This document shows, piece by piece, positions 1-8,226 of a DNA stretch of 23,716 bases. The stretch comes from Eutypella sp. D-1 (taxonomy: Eukaryota; Ascomycota; Sordariomycetes; Xylariales; Diatrypaceae): NCBI GenBank assembly GCA_023313575.1, contig JAJTTP010000049.1, positions 1 to 23,716 of the forward strand, in the 5' to 3' direction. Within the stretch, counting starts at the first letter, position 1. Each line of letters starts with the position of its first letter. The position numbers and the translations under genes are program-made. The notes under the pieces are model-generated. The model searched no databases and was not told the origin of the DNA. It saw only the letters and a program-made list of their open reading frames with translations.

Positions 1-305
1 ACATTGGATTTTTTTTTTTATACAGAGAATTCCAATGCAACTACCGTCTACTCGTTGCTCTTTTACAACTTCTAACATATTATTATTTCTTATATGGACG
101 CATATATAAGAAATAATCTCGGAAGCTGACTTAGATCCGCGATTTACCCTGCCCTTTTCAGGTATATTTTGAAGTATTACCATACACAGATAATTAATCT
201 GTCCACTAATAGTCTTTCAACCACAGCTTGGTCTCAAAAGCTCCAGGCGTTCCCCGGAATTTGATAGTTTCTCCCACATAAATGATATCCAACATCATAA
301 GGTAG
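1..305 (-). mobile_element. group I intron in rnl, cut by the window edge
   Basis: Begins after the thiostrepton-region exon. P-like AAATTCCGGGGAACG (248-263), Q-like AAATCGCGGATC (about 140-152) and R-like CAACGAGTAGACGG (about 45-58) are in order on the minus strand; the S block and 3' exon would lie left of base 1. A different intron type from cores a and b. The PQ segment resembles what I recall of other fungal rnl introns. Confidence 0.7.
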
Positions 306-545
306 GTCTTCGAATTATGGCTGCTTCTAAGCCCATCTCCTTGTCGACTTAAATATAAACATTCTTAATTTCACTTAACAATAATTTCGGAACCTTAACT
401 CTTGTTCTGGGCTGTTTCCCTTTTGACATACACAGAGACCCTTGCTTCTGTACTATTAAGCAAAGATCCTCTCCCTAAACAGTTCAATATTTGAACCATT
501 CCCCTTAGACAACAGGTTTATGTTACATTATTAATTATGTCCGTA
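306..545 (-). rRNA. rnl: rnl exon around the thiostrepton region
   Basis: Contains CAAAAGGGAAACAGCCCAG, AGTTAAGGTTCCGAAA and GGCTTAGAAGCAGCCAT, matching E. coli 23S at about 1010-1090. Upstream, GTTGTCTAAGGGG probably matches the preceding helix. Both boundaries are approximate; the 3' boundary is between 306 and 317. Confidence 0.8.
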
Positions 546-681
546 TACACCTGGCTTCATCTATTTAAATTTGAAGGCTAACGTAATTATAGTATAATTG
601 TTATTTATTACATATGTGTGTATATACTGCACCTACTAATTTTCTGTAACACGATAAAGCCCCTTAACGAGACTTCCTCTC

Positions 682-1419
682 TTAATTGCGTGTTCGTATA
701 GCTTGTCTTTTTACACCTAAATACTCTCCTGCTTGAGTTAATGTTGGAAAATCTACTACTTCATTAGTTTGAGTATTTAAAAGTGAAAACAGGTACTCCC
801 TCTCGTTCCGTAGTTTTAGCTTTTATGTTAGCTAAAGCTTCTGGTGAAAGAGGATTATCTTTTTTATAATTGGTTGTAGCTAGAGATAATTTATCTCTAG
901 TTTCCTGGCTAACAATTTTCCCTAAGTGAGTTAAAGATAATATATCTTTATGCTCCTGCGAAATCTTTTTTAATTTAAATTTAGCAATGTTCTCAGGGCT
1001 ATGCTTAAAACCTAACAAGGAATAAGCAGTTGTTAATATATTATACTCAGGTTTTATTAAATCCAAATAGTACTGCTCTCTTGCAACTAGCTCATCTGCT
1101 CTACAATATTCTAAAATCTCTAAATCGAAATTATCGTACCCGTATTTTAATAAAGCAGCATGTATAGGCCTAGGATTTCTATATAGTTCACTTTTTTTGA
1201 AGTAATCACCTATTCTTTTTGATAAATCTAAACCACTACCCACATACGTATTATTATTTAATTTATTAACTCAGTGATAAATACCTGATTTATTTTTGTT
1301 TTCAGTTAAAATCGTATTTTTGCTCAATAAAGCATTTTCATAACGTTTAATCGGAGCCCCAGCTACATTACTACTAGAATAATTGTTTAAAATGTTATTT
1401 TTTGTGACTTTTTTTTTTA
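682..1419 (-). pseudogene. GIY-YIG homing endonuclease, frameshifted in its tail
   Basis: In table 4 the frame reads through TGA (Trp) as GIYHWVNKLNNNTYVGSGLD, the full GIY-YIG motif, then HAALLKYGYDNFDLEILEYC, AREQYYLDLIKPEYNIL and SLLGFKHSPENIAKF, with NUMOD3-like repeats to EREGVPVF. A shift at the A4 run 779-782 ends the frame at 764. In the next frame NTQTNEVVDFPTLTQAGEYL and GVKRQAIRTRN complete a NUMOD1 tail ending at 682. The start is unclear; the frame is open from about 1419. The catalytic domain is intact, so a truncated but active enzyme is possible. Confidence 0.8.
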
Positions 1420-1436
1420 TGTTTTATTTTTATGCC

Positions 1437-1665
1437 GACAGCCTAGTGTTCGTCTCATACCGAACATGGGTCATGGAGAAAATTAATCTCCAAGCTCATT
1501 TCTCAGATTACTAGTGTCTCCACTAGATCCGGCTGAGGATAAACTCTCAACAAGCTGTTAAACATCTACTTTTACAGTACCTTAACCTATTAACCCTGTG
1601 AGGATGGGGTGTCAGCCCCGGCGTAGCAGCCTAGACGACTCCAGTCGTCGTCAAGGTAAAAAAAA
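1437..1665 (-). mobile_element. probable third group I intron core (c) in rnl
   Basis: GC-richer structured segment. On the minus strand it contains GGGGCTGACACCCC, TTTATCCTCAGCCGG (Q-like), GGATCTAGTGGAGACACTAG and CATGTTCGGTATGAGACGAA. It lies directly upstream of a GIY-YIG frame and upstream of the rnl exon at about 306-545, as a host intron core would. Pairings were not checked rigorously. Confidence 0.55.
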
Positions 1666-1706
1666 AATAAAAACCTCAAATTTACAATTTGAGGTGCGTT
1701 CCTACT

Positions 1707-1769
1707 AAAATCTAAATTTAATACGTTTATTTGATATATAACTAAAGATTTTATCGGGCAAAGCCCGAT
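1707..1769. repeat. dispersed hairpin element, rnl copy
   Basis: AAAATCT (1707-1713) pairs with AGATTTT (1746-1752) around an interior containing TAATACGTTTATTTGA. It is followed at once by a second hairpin ATCGGGCAAAGCCCGAT. A related element is at 20103-20166. Confidence 0.6.
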
Positions 1770-1814
1770 AAAATTAAAAAGTATGCTTTTGGATTTTATT
1801 TTTATTCTTTTTTA

Positions 1815-1861
1815 GTTTTCCTTTTTATCTTCAACTCATTAGTGAAGATAAAGGGGAAAAC
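1815..1861. repeat. hairpin of the CTTCAAC/GTGAAG family, copy 1
   Basis: GTTTTCCTTTTTATCTTCA pairs imperfectly with TGAAGATAAAGGGGAAAAC across a short loop starting ACTC. Lies in an rnl intron/exon region. Shares its centre with 13528-13594 and 22302-22356. Confidence 0.7.
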
Positions 1862-2027
1862 CGCAGAGCGACCCGATGGGGGTTAAGCCCATGTCAGTTC
1901 GCCCTTCGAAAGGCAGTCGCCTGTCGTATTAAGTCTTTTGTAAAAGTCGGCTTTACCTAAATTTATATAAATATGCTAAAAAAAAGGATATGAATAAAAT
2001 TACTTTAATGCCATTGCATCCTCTCGG

Positions 2028-2290
2028 ATGAGGCTTGACTATATCTTAAGCATCAAGTTAATATTTTAACTGACACCAACTTACTTCTAGTCGATGAACT
2101 GCACACCTATGTGTTACCACAGGCGCTTGGCTGCGGATAACCCATCAATAAAACCTATCAATCACGATCTTACCATACCACGAGTCATTACCTGTGCCAT
2201 AAGCTATGTCACCATGCTTAATTGGTTGTGATTGCTTTAGGGCGTTCCCGCAATTTGAAAGTTTATAGCAGAAGGTTCGCTTCCACAAAA
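2028..2290 (-). mobile_element. group I intron core b in rnl
   Basis: P CAAATTGCGGGAACG (2245-2259), Q TTATCCGCAGCC (2129-2142), R GTTCATCGACTAGAAG (2087-2102) and S TTAAGATATAGTCAAGCC (2031-2048). It is a close sister of core a: a block reading CACAGGTAATGACTCGTGG on the minus strand is shared. The 5' and 3' splice sites were not resolved; the GIY-YIG gene at 2622-3402 lies just upstream of this core and may belong to it. Confidence 0.82.
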
Positions 2291-2621
2291 AGGCTGTATA
2301 TACAACCTTATCATTCTATGTCTGATAACTCACTATCCATCTTTGCCATTCCGAGTCTACAAACTCACCGATAAAGTCTCTACGACCCCCCGATATATAC
2401 AAAGTAAAATGCCAATTTCATAATAATAACTTACTAGAAATTTTATACATCTTGCCTGAGATGAAGTTCTGTACCTGCGAAGATGTTACTTGAATTGCCT
2501 ACTTTTATAGGTTTCGCAGAAACAGATACGCCCTCTTTAGTCATAGACAAAGCTGAGGCCTTCTCCCTAAATAGCTATAAGCTATCCATTTAACAAATAA
2601 TTAGTATTTTAGTTTATAAAT

Positions 2622-3402
2622 TTATTCAGATTGCGAAGTAATTACATATCTCCCCTTTAAAGGTCTTCCTTGATCTAAGGATTTTCTAATAGCAGTCCGA
2701 CTTACACCTAAAGCTTTGGCTGCCTCAGTCAAACTCGAATAGTTTGACACTAGAGATGTTTCAGTATCTTTAATGCTTACTACTACACCTCTAAGTTTTA
2801 CAGCTGCTTGAGATATCTTTGAACGTGTTTCATCTGTCAACTTAATACCTTTACGGATCTCAGAGAATTTTTCACGAAGCTCTGATGATAGCACTCTCCC
2901 TGTAGCCGCCTCAGATAAGTTTTTACGAGTTTCCTCACTTACTTTTCGTTGTTCCATTCCCTCCGGGAAAAAAGAAATAGTTTAATGTTTCTTCACTATG
3001 TTTAAAACCTAAAAGAGAACCAGCTTGATTTAATATATTATACTCAGGTTTTAACAAATCTAAGTAATATTGTTCTCTATTAACAGGGTTAGCTCCTTTT
3101 TCGCAATATTCTAGTATTTCTAATTTAAAATTATCAAATCCATATTTTAAAAGAGCGTAATGAATAGTAGTTTTACTATAATTCAACTGTCTTAAACTAT
3201 AGTATTTATAGAGTCTAGTAGCTAAATCTACAGAACTACCTATATATGTTTTACCATTGATTCTATTAACTCAACGGTAAACAGCCGCTTTCCCTTTATT
3301 CTCTGAAAAAATACGGGTTTTATCTATATCACAGTTATGGTAAGTAACCACCGGTTTTACCGTTGACTTATTCATTGATTTATTATTAATTGAATTTTCC
3401 AT
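2622..3402 (-). pseudogene. GIY-YIG homing endonuclease with NUMOD tail, frameshifted
   Basis: From ATG at 3402: MENSINNKSMNK, then AAVYRWVNRINGKTYIGSSV (the GIY-YIG motif, with VYR for IYx), then HYALLKYGFDNFKLEILEYC with the catalytic-domain Glu, NREQYYLDLLKPEYNIL with the conserved REQYY...Asn, and LLGFKHSEET. There the frame meets TTTCCCGGAGGGAA (2957-2972) and is lost. In the shifted frame RKVSEETRKNLSEAATGR and LTDETRSKISQAA (NUMOD3-type repeats), then NYSSLTEAAKALGVSRTAI (NUMOD1-type helix-turn-helix), continue to the stop at 2622. Either the small palindrome killed the gene, or two polypeptides are made; the former is more likely. Confidence 0.85.
2957..2970. repeat. small palindromic insertion breaking the GIY-YIG frame
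   Basis: TTCCCTCCGGGAA is a GC-rich inverted repeat in AT-rich coding sequence. It separates the catalytic domain frame from the NUMOD tail frame of the same enzyme. Confidence 0.65.
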
Positions 3403-3419
3403 GTTTTTATTATTATTAC

Positions 3420-3834
3420 AAAAATTAGTATACATACCCACTCAATAAAACCCAGGGTTATTAAGGAGTTATTGTCAGCATATTGACTCACCTAGTGTCG
3501 TCGAACAATTTAATTCTATCTCTTATTTACTATGCTAGAACTAACTATGCTTCAAAAAGGCTTAATTTATAAGTTTTTATTGAAATTATCCCCCTTTACA
3601 GGACAACCGGAATAGTTTGTTTATACTTAACTTATTAAGGTGTATATGAAAATACACCCCAGTTGCCCCAGTATGCTTACTTATTACCATAAAGTATAGA
3701 CTTTATTTCTACTTTTCACAAAGATAGTATAGACAATTCTTGATTTCACTTTATTGTAGGTATGTATTTAACGCTAGTCTCAAAAGAGAGAAATGCTGCA
3801 ACCCAGATAATGCAAACGGCGCAATGAAAAAATA
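3420..3834 (-). other. rnl intron/exon stretch of unresolved structure
   Basis: Between group I core a and the GIY-YIG gene start. No reading frame. It may contain the 3' end of intron a and a short rnl exon: TTTCTCTCTTTTGAG near 3790 could continue helix 38 after AGCTGGT. A GTGTATTTTCATATACAC inverted repeat is near 3645. Confidence 0.4.
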
Positions 3835-4189
3835 CTAATTATTCTGCATTCTCTCGAATGGGGCTTGACTATATCTTAAGCTTGCGCCAACCAACATCTA
3901 GTCGATGAACTGCACACTTAGTGAAGATAGATAAACAAGTTCGCTACTAATTAAAAAAAAACTAGCGTACATTTTTTCCAATACTTGATTTATATTCACC
4001 TAAGTGCTTGGCTGCGGATTACCTATCATTTATCTTTTACGATTTTACCATACCACGAGTCATTACCTGTGCCACGAAATAAGTCACCTTTTTCGTTTGG
4101 TTGTAAAAGCTCTTAAGGCTTTCCCGCAATTTGATGGTTTTTAGCAGAGGGTTGACCCCTACTCACTGGCTTACTGCTCTAGTAATACT
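3835..4189 (-). mobile_element. group I intron core a in rnl
   Basis: Starts directly after AGATAGCTGGT of rnl. All four conserved blocks are clear on the minus strand: P AAATTGCGGGAAAG (4121-4134), Q AATCCGCAGCC (about 4009-4020), R GTTCATCGACTAGAT (3895-3912) and S AAGATATAGTCAAGCC (3862-3877). The intron 3' end was not fixed; it may extend to include the GIY-YIG gene at 2622-3402. Confidence 0.85.
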
Positions 4190-4283
4190 ACCAGCTATCT
4201 AGGTCAGTTTTGTCTTTCACTATACTTACCATAGTTCTTCGGATATTTGTGCTACAATAACCCGTTCGGACTTTTATGTCTGG
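4190..4283 (-). rRNA. rnl: rnl exon B, 94 nt
   Basis: Begins CCAGACATAAAAGTCCGAAC straight after the group II intron 3' end and finishes with ACCTAGATAGCTGGT, a near-universal LSU word (E. coli helix 38 region). The following base begins a group I intron (exon-last-U rule satisfied). Confidence 0.82.
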
Positions 4284-4316
4284 ATAGGTAGGCTCTCTCA
4301 AGCTTTCCCCCCACAA

Positions 4317-4350
4317 GAACGGTGCGTGAACCTTTCAGCTCACACCGCTC
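4317..4350 (-). ncRNA. group II intron domain V
   Basis: 34 nt; the arms GAGCGGTG and CACCGTTC pair and a GAAA tetraloop caps the hairpin. This is the catalytic core hairpin of group II introns and the main proof of intron class here. Confidence 0.92.
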
Positions 4351-4638
4351 AGGCAACCACTCTCGAAATCTAAGCTCTTTATTATCTAGCTTTTCTTTCT
4401 AGCCATATTTAGCAATCTTATTATTTACCCTACATAAACTCGCCCCTATACTACTAAGGGTAAAAAATAAAACGGTGTCACCGATTCTTTAAGTCAGCAA
4501 CCTTTCGGTCTAAGTAATTGATTAAAGCTAAATTCTAATTATGATTGATGATTAATGAGATACACCTTATATCCCACAGGCTCCTAAAATGCGAGCAAAC
4601 TTTAACGGGTCTAAATGTAACAGCTATATTAATAGAAA

Positions 4639-5688
4639 CTACCTACCTCTATTCATTTGAGATTTTACAGCTAATATTTTTTCTAACCCCGATTTACTAA
4701 GATGTGCCTTGTTTTTCATTAACTCAGCTACCTTCTGGAAATCTGCAAAATCTAAAGCCTTTGATCCTAATATAGGGTGTTTTTCAAGAAAAGGAACTAT
4801 TCTTAATATTAGATTTTCAAATTTAGCTACACTAAACTCTACCACTGAATCACCTGATTTTTGTACAGAACCGCAATCAAAATAAGCTACTAAATACCTC
4901 AGAAGGTCCAAATCACGGTTATGTTGAGCAATTTTAAACCGTAAAGAAACCCCTACTCCGACATTAGTATTAGCTTTATAAGTAACAACCAAGAAGCAAC
5001 CTTCACCTGTAATAAATCCTGCTAATCATTCAGCATCTTTTATATAAACATTTGGAACTGAAGGTTTAATAGCAGGAACAATATCAGGAAAACTAACCTT
5101 TAGTTTATCAGATAGCCCTTTATTTAAAGAAGCCCTGATGCTAACTATCTTTAGTAGCCCTTCTTCAGTTAAATGCTCACGGTTAGTCATAAGTTGTATT
5201 ACAGATTTAAATAATAAGAAATCTCCTTGTTTTTTAGAAACAAGAGGATAATTTTCAAAATGGTTAACTATAATCGATATATCCTTTAGAGAATTGACAT
5301 AATATGCAGCTTTATCTTTAAAAATTCTTATATTCCCCACATTAAAGAATTTTTGTATTAACCTTAATAGCTCTAACTCTTTTATATGTAGCTCAATTTT
5401 AAAAGAAAGCTGAACTTCCCATTTTGTTTTAAATCTGGCGTTTTTTATTACACCTATAAAAAAACAACCTTCAGCGTCTGTAAATCCAGTTATAAATCAA
5501 GGACTCAGAGCTTTAGTGACTTGATTCTCAGTTAAAGATTCAGTTACTGTACTATAACAATGTGAAAATAAATGCTTAAATTGCATCTGTCTATATAAGT
5601 GTTTAATAAATATTACGAAGACTTGATTAAATAATAAATTAAAAAGCGAGTAGAATAATAATCTACGATTATTCCCTGAGTAACTCAA
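4639..5688 (-). CDS. LAGLIDADG homing endonuclease inside the rnl group II intron
   Basis: One open frame in table 4 of about 349 residues. N-terminal leader with a hydrophobic segment, then PWFITGFTDAEGCFFIGV (first motif, about residue 64), domain 1 with IVNHFENYPLVSKKQGDFLL, linker SVPNVYIKDAE, WLAGFITGEGCFLVVTY (second motif), domain 2 with KHPILGSKALDFADFQKV and NKAHLSKSGLEKI, and a stop at 4639. The Trp before each motif is TGA. The start is uncertain: the first conventional candidate is a TTG at 5686-5688, and the frame is open further upstream (ASINWYI). It sits about 290 nt upstream of domain V, so in domain III or IV. No RT motifs are present. No frameshift; likely active and targeting intronless rnl. 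Confidence 0.88.
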
Positions 5689-6160
5689 AATATATCAATT
5701 AATACTTGCGCTTGATTTTGCCCCCGTAGTAAGCTTTGGCTATTTGCTTAATCCGTTTCTCCCTGGTTTGAAGTCTGTCGGAAGGCCTTTTATCTCCCGA
5801 GGGAAGTATTTCAACTCGCTTACAGAAATGTTCATCTAACCGTATACCTCCGTAACCTTTATGAGAGGCACCGTTTCGCTGGATGATTTCTTCTCTTGCC
5901 ATGTTTCGCCATCAAACGGATTAATTTAGTTCTTCATCATATTCAGGTGTAACGGTTTTACCATTACTCGCGGATTGTAAGAGAACTATTACAAGGGTAT
6001 GCCCTCGATCCTACAGGGGTGTCAGCCCGATAAAATCGTTTACCATTCGATGGTTAGGTCTACATATGTTACCCCTTGTATTCATACCTCTTATATCATG
6101 TTAAATTTCAATGCTAGCCCCCCCCCTGGATAAATTTTACCGGAGGGATAAGGGGCTAGG

Positions 6161-6198
6161 TTTCATTTGTAAAATGTTTCATTTGTAAAATGTTTCAT
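6161..6198. repeat. 16-bp tandem repeat in the group II intron
   Basis: TTTCATTTGTAAAATG occurs twice in tandem (6161-6176, 6177-6192) with a third partial copy TTTCAT. It follows a C-rich inverted repeat, CTAGCCCC/GGGGCTAG (about 6112-6159), within the 5' half of the intron. Confidence 0.85.
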
Positions 6199-6866
6199 CA
6201 ATCATAATTTAGAATAGTATTAATCTACTCTATCGCGATCATTACTCACGCGCATTCGCTTTTTAAAGACTCCTCTACCCCCAGTCCGTTACATTGTTTT
6301 AGTTATTATACAATGCCTCTTAATAATTATGACGAATTTACCATAAATAAGTGGACTTGGGGCTTACCAAGTTCTGTATGTACCACTTTAATCTTCAACC
6401 TTAGGAGGTATGCTATACGATGGAGTAGCTCGGTATCTAGAATTAACTAAGGATCGTAATTAATTCCCTACTCTTCTAATAAATTAAGTTTATAGTATTA
6501 CCATAAGCAAAATTACAACTCTCTAAATCCCCTATTAGTTTATATCATAAAACACCGTCTCTTCGCATACTTTACTTTCGTTCTCCATAGTTGGGATAAT
6601 TTCAGCCTAATATTTATTCAACATACCCTTTCCACTAACTTTACCTTGTTTTAGCATGGTAAGCCAAGCTTAAAAAAATACATTATCTATCACGGCTTAG
6701 CACTTTCAATTCACTTATCTTAATAATTAATAATCATATAATTTAATTACCATACTATTACGCATATTAAGATAAACTTCTTTCCAGCACCCGTGACCAG
6801 GCTCGGGGACTAGATACATTCCCGGTGGAATCTCACCACATTGATACATACAACTTCTTGTCACAC

Positions 6867-7395
6867 AATCCTGACTATAGTAAGATCACCTAGCTTCGGG
6901 TCTAACTTTAGACACTAATGCATTGATAATCATCGGTTTAACTACGCGAATAGCTCGCATCTAATGTTAACTTGGTGACCCATTATGCAAAAGGTACACT
7001 CTTGCCTTAGCTCGAGCTGCTTATAAAACCACTAATTCACCCGTTCCCTCACGGTACTTCTTCACTGTCGCTTATGTATTATATTTAGCCTTAGAGGAAG
7101 GTTCCCCTTAATATTTAAACAGGTTTGTGTCCATTTTACTTATTAATACTACGTATAGGCTACTCTACTTTCATTCACACTAGTTGTAGAATCTCGTTTG
7201 ATTTCTTTTCCTGAAGCTACTAAGATATTTCAATTCGCCTTCGTTTATTATTTAATTTCTCTAAGAGTTTATATGTGTTCCCAACACATAACTTATCTAA
7301 GAATGTGTAAGGAACACCTAACTTTTTTAATCACTCGACCACTCTTTAATACATAGCTTCCGATAGGGATCCCTAATAGTCTCTTTGTATACTTA
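6867..7395 (-). rRNA. rnl: rnl exon A (5' domain)
   Basis: Holds the 5' LSU words listed for rnl. The 3' boundary is set by the GTGTG start of the group II intron, leaving ...GTCAGGATT as the exon end, the likely intron-binding sequence. The 5' end (about 7395) is estimated from position relative to the first conserved block. Confidence 0.85.
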
Positions 7396-7457
7396 TTTAT
7401 ATTATATATAAATATTTTTCTATATCTAGTACACTATATCACTATAAATCTTTAGTT

Positions 7458-7529
7458 TCGGGTCACTTCGAATCGAACGAAGTAAATCCTCTACCCAAAA
7501 GAGGCGCTTAACCGTCCAGCCCTGACCCG
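7458..7529 (-). tRNA. trnP(ugg): tRNA-Pro (UGG)
   Basis: Acceptor CGGGTCA/TGACCCG with discriminator A; anticodon loop TTTGGGT in stem CCTCT/AGAGG (anticodon TGG); T arm CTTCG-TTCGATT-CGAAG. The D stem is weak. It ends about 60 nt before the inferred 5' end of rnl. Confidence 0.9.
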
Positions 7530-7660
7530 TTATTATAAGAACTAGCAATATAAAAGTAATATTTATTTAAAGAACGCCGTTCTTTATTCCATATTTTTTA
7601 TTTAATTTGTTTAGTACTTATGTTATTAGATAAATTTATATATTCTACGCCAAGTCTACT

Positions 7661-7707
7661 TGCCTTCATTCAAGGTATATTTTTAAAATATACCTTGAAT
7701 GAAGGCA
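7661..7707. repeat. perfect 23-bp palindrome between tRNA-Pro and tRNA-Ser
   Basis: TGCCTTCATTCAAGGTATAT plus three T, one central T, then the exact reverse complement. In a roughly 380-bp spacer (7530-7908) with no gene. It could form a cruciform or, in RNA, a strong hairpin between two tRNAs. Confidence 0.9.
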
Positions 7708-7908
7708 TAGATATAAAGATTATAGGAATACCTCTACTTTATTATATTTATTTGAATTAATAACGTAACACCGATTAAATATAAGTAAAATATCTTACAA
7801 TTTTACTTAATGAAGATATATCACATATTTGAGTCATTTTTAATTAGTTTATCCTGAATTTTCATCTATCTAATAAAAAGAAACTATAACCTTTAACAAT
7901 GCCCCTAG

Positions 7909-7994
7909 CAGAGAATAGGGGATTCGAACCCATGATGGAACTGATCCATAACTATTTTCAAGATAGCCACCTTAAACCACTCGGTCAATTCTCT
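7909..7994 (-). tRNA. trnS(uga): tRNA-Ser (UGA)
   Basis: 86-nt class II tRNA with a long variable arm. Acceptor AGAGAAT/ATTCTCT, D arm with CCGAGTGGTTTAAGG, anticodon loop CTTGAAA (anticodon TGA), T loop TTCGAAT, discriminator G. Confidence 0.94.
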
Positions 7995-8100
7995 TTATTG
8001 GTAACTATATCACTATATATTGTTTGCAATAGATCTCTTTTATTTAAATATAAGAGTAGATATACTAACTACCACTAATTATTTATTATTATTTATACAT

Positions 8101-8172
8101 TAATTCCTCAGTGAATCGAACACTGATCATATTCTTATCAAAAATACGCTCTACCGCTTAAGCTAAGGAATC
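8101..8172 (-). tRNA. trnI(gau): tRNA-Ile (GAU)
   Basis: 72-nt cloverleaf. Acceptor GATTCCT/AGGAATT with discriminator A, D arm GCTT-AAGCGGTA-GAGC, anticodon loop TTGATAA in stem TATTT/GAATA (anticodon GAT) and T arm CAGTG-TTCGATT-CACTG. Confidence 0.93.
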
Positions 8173-8226
8173 TTATACACATAGACACTTATGTGTATAA
8201 TACTTTTAATATAGTTAACTAGCGTT

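Larger units (their letters stand above)
4284..6866 (-). mobile_element. group II intron in rnl
   Basis: Starts GTGTGAC (GUGYG consensus) at 6866. Near its 3' end is a textbook 34-nt domain V (4317-4350): a stem opening GAGCGGTG and closing CACCGTTC, AGC triad, two-nucleotide bulge and GAAA loop. A domain VI follows (GGGGGG...GAGAGAGCC) with CCTACCTAT at the 3' end, giving a bulged-A branch point candidate and an AY terminus. The roughly 1.2 kb from 6866 to 5690 would be domain I and its neighbours. Instead of a reverse transcriptase it carries a LAGLIDADG gene, a known but uncommon arrangement in fungal mitochondrial rRNA genes. Confidence 0.88.
1..7395 (-). rRNA. rnl: large-subunit ribosomal RNA, 5' part, multiply interrupted, cut by the window edge
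   Basis: Conserved LSU rRNA words appear in E. coli order on the minus strand: CAGGAAAAGAAATCAAACGA (about 7190-7215), GTACCGTGAGGGAAC (about 7050), GTACCTTTTGCATAATGGGT (about 6985), AGACCCGAAGCTAGGTGATC (about 6895), AGATAGCTGGT (about 4195), AGGGAAACAGCCC (about 415) and GGCTTAGAAGCAGCCAT (317-333, the thiostrepton-loop region). So only about the first third to half of the molecule is here, and the rest lies left of the window. Secure exons are 6867-about 7395, 4190-4283 and about 306-545; the roughly 70 nt of exon expected between the last two could not be placed with confidence. The 5' end is estimated. No protein gene is expected inside except intron ORFs. Confidence 0.92.

Noticed and set aside
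5699..5902. 67-codon minus-strand frame rich in Lys/Arg
   Set aside because: It lies in the 5' structural part of the group II intron, has no family signature, and its openness is explained by the GC-richer structured RNA sequence there.
6230..6300. Similarity of GCGAATGCGCGTGAGTAATG to a later part of E. coli 23S rRNA, suggesting a scrambled rnl
   Set aside because: The segment is inside the group II intron bounded at 6866 and 4284; the true exons are in normal order, so no rearrangement is needed.
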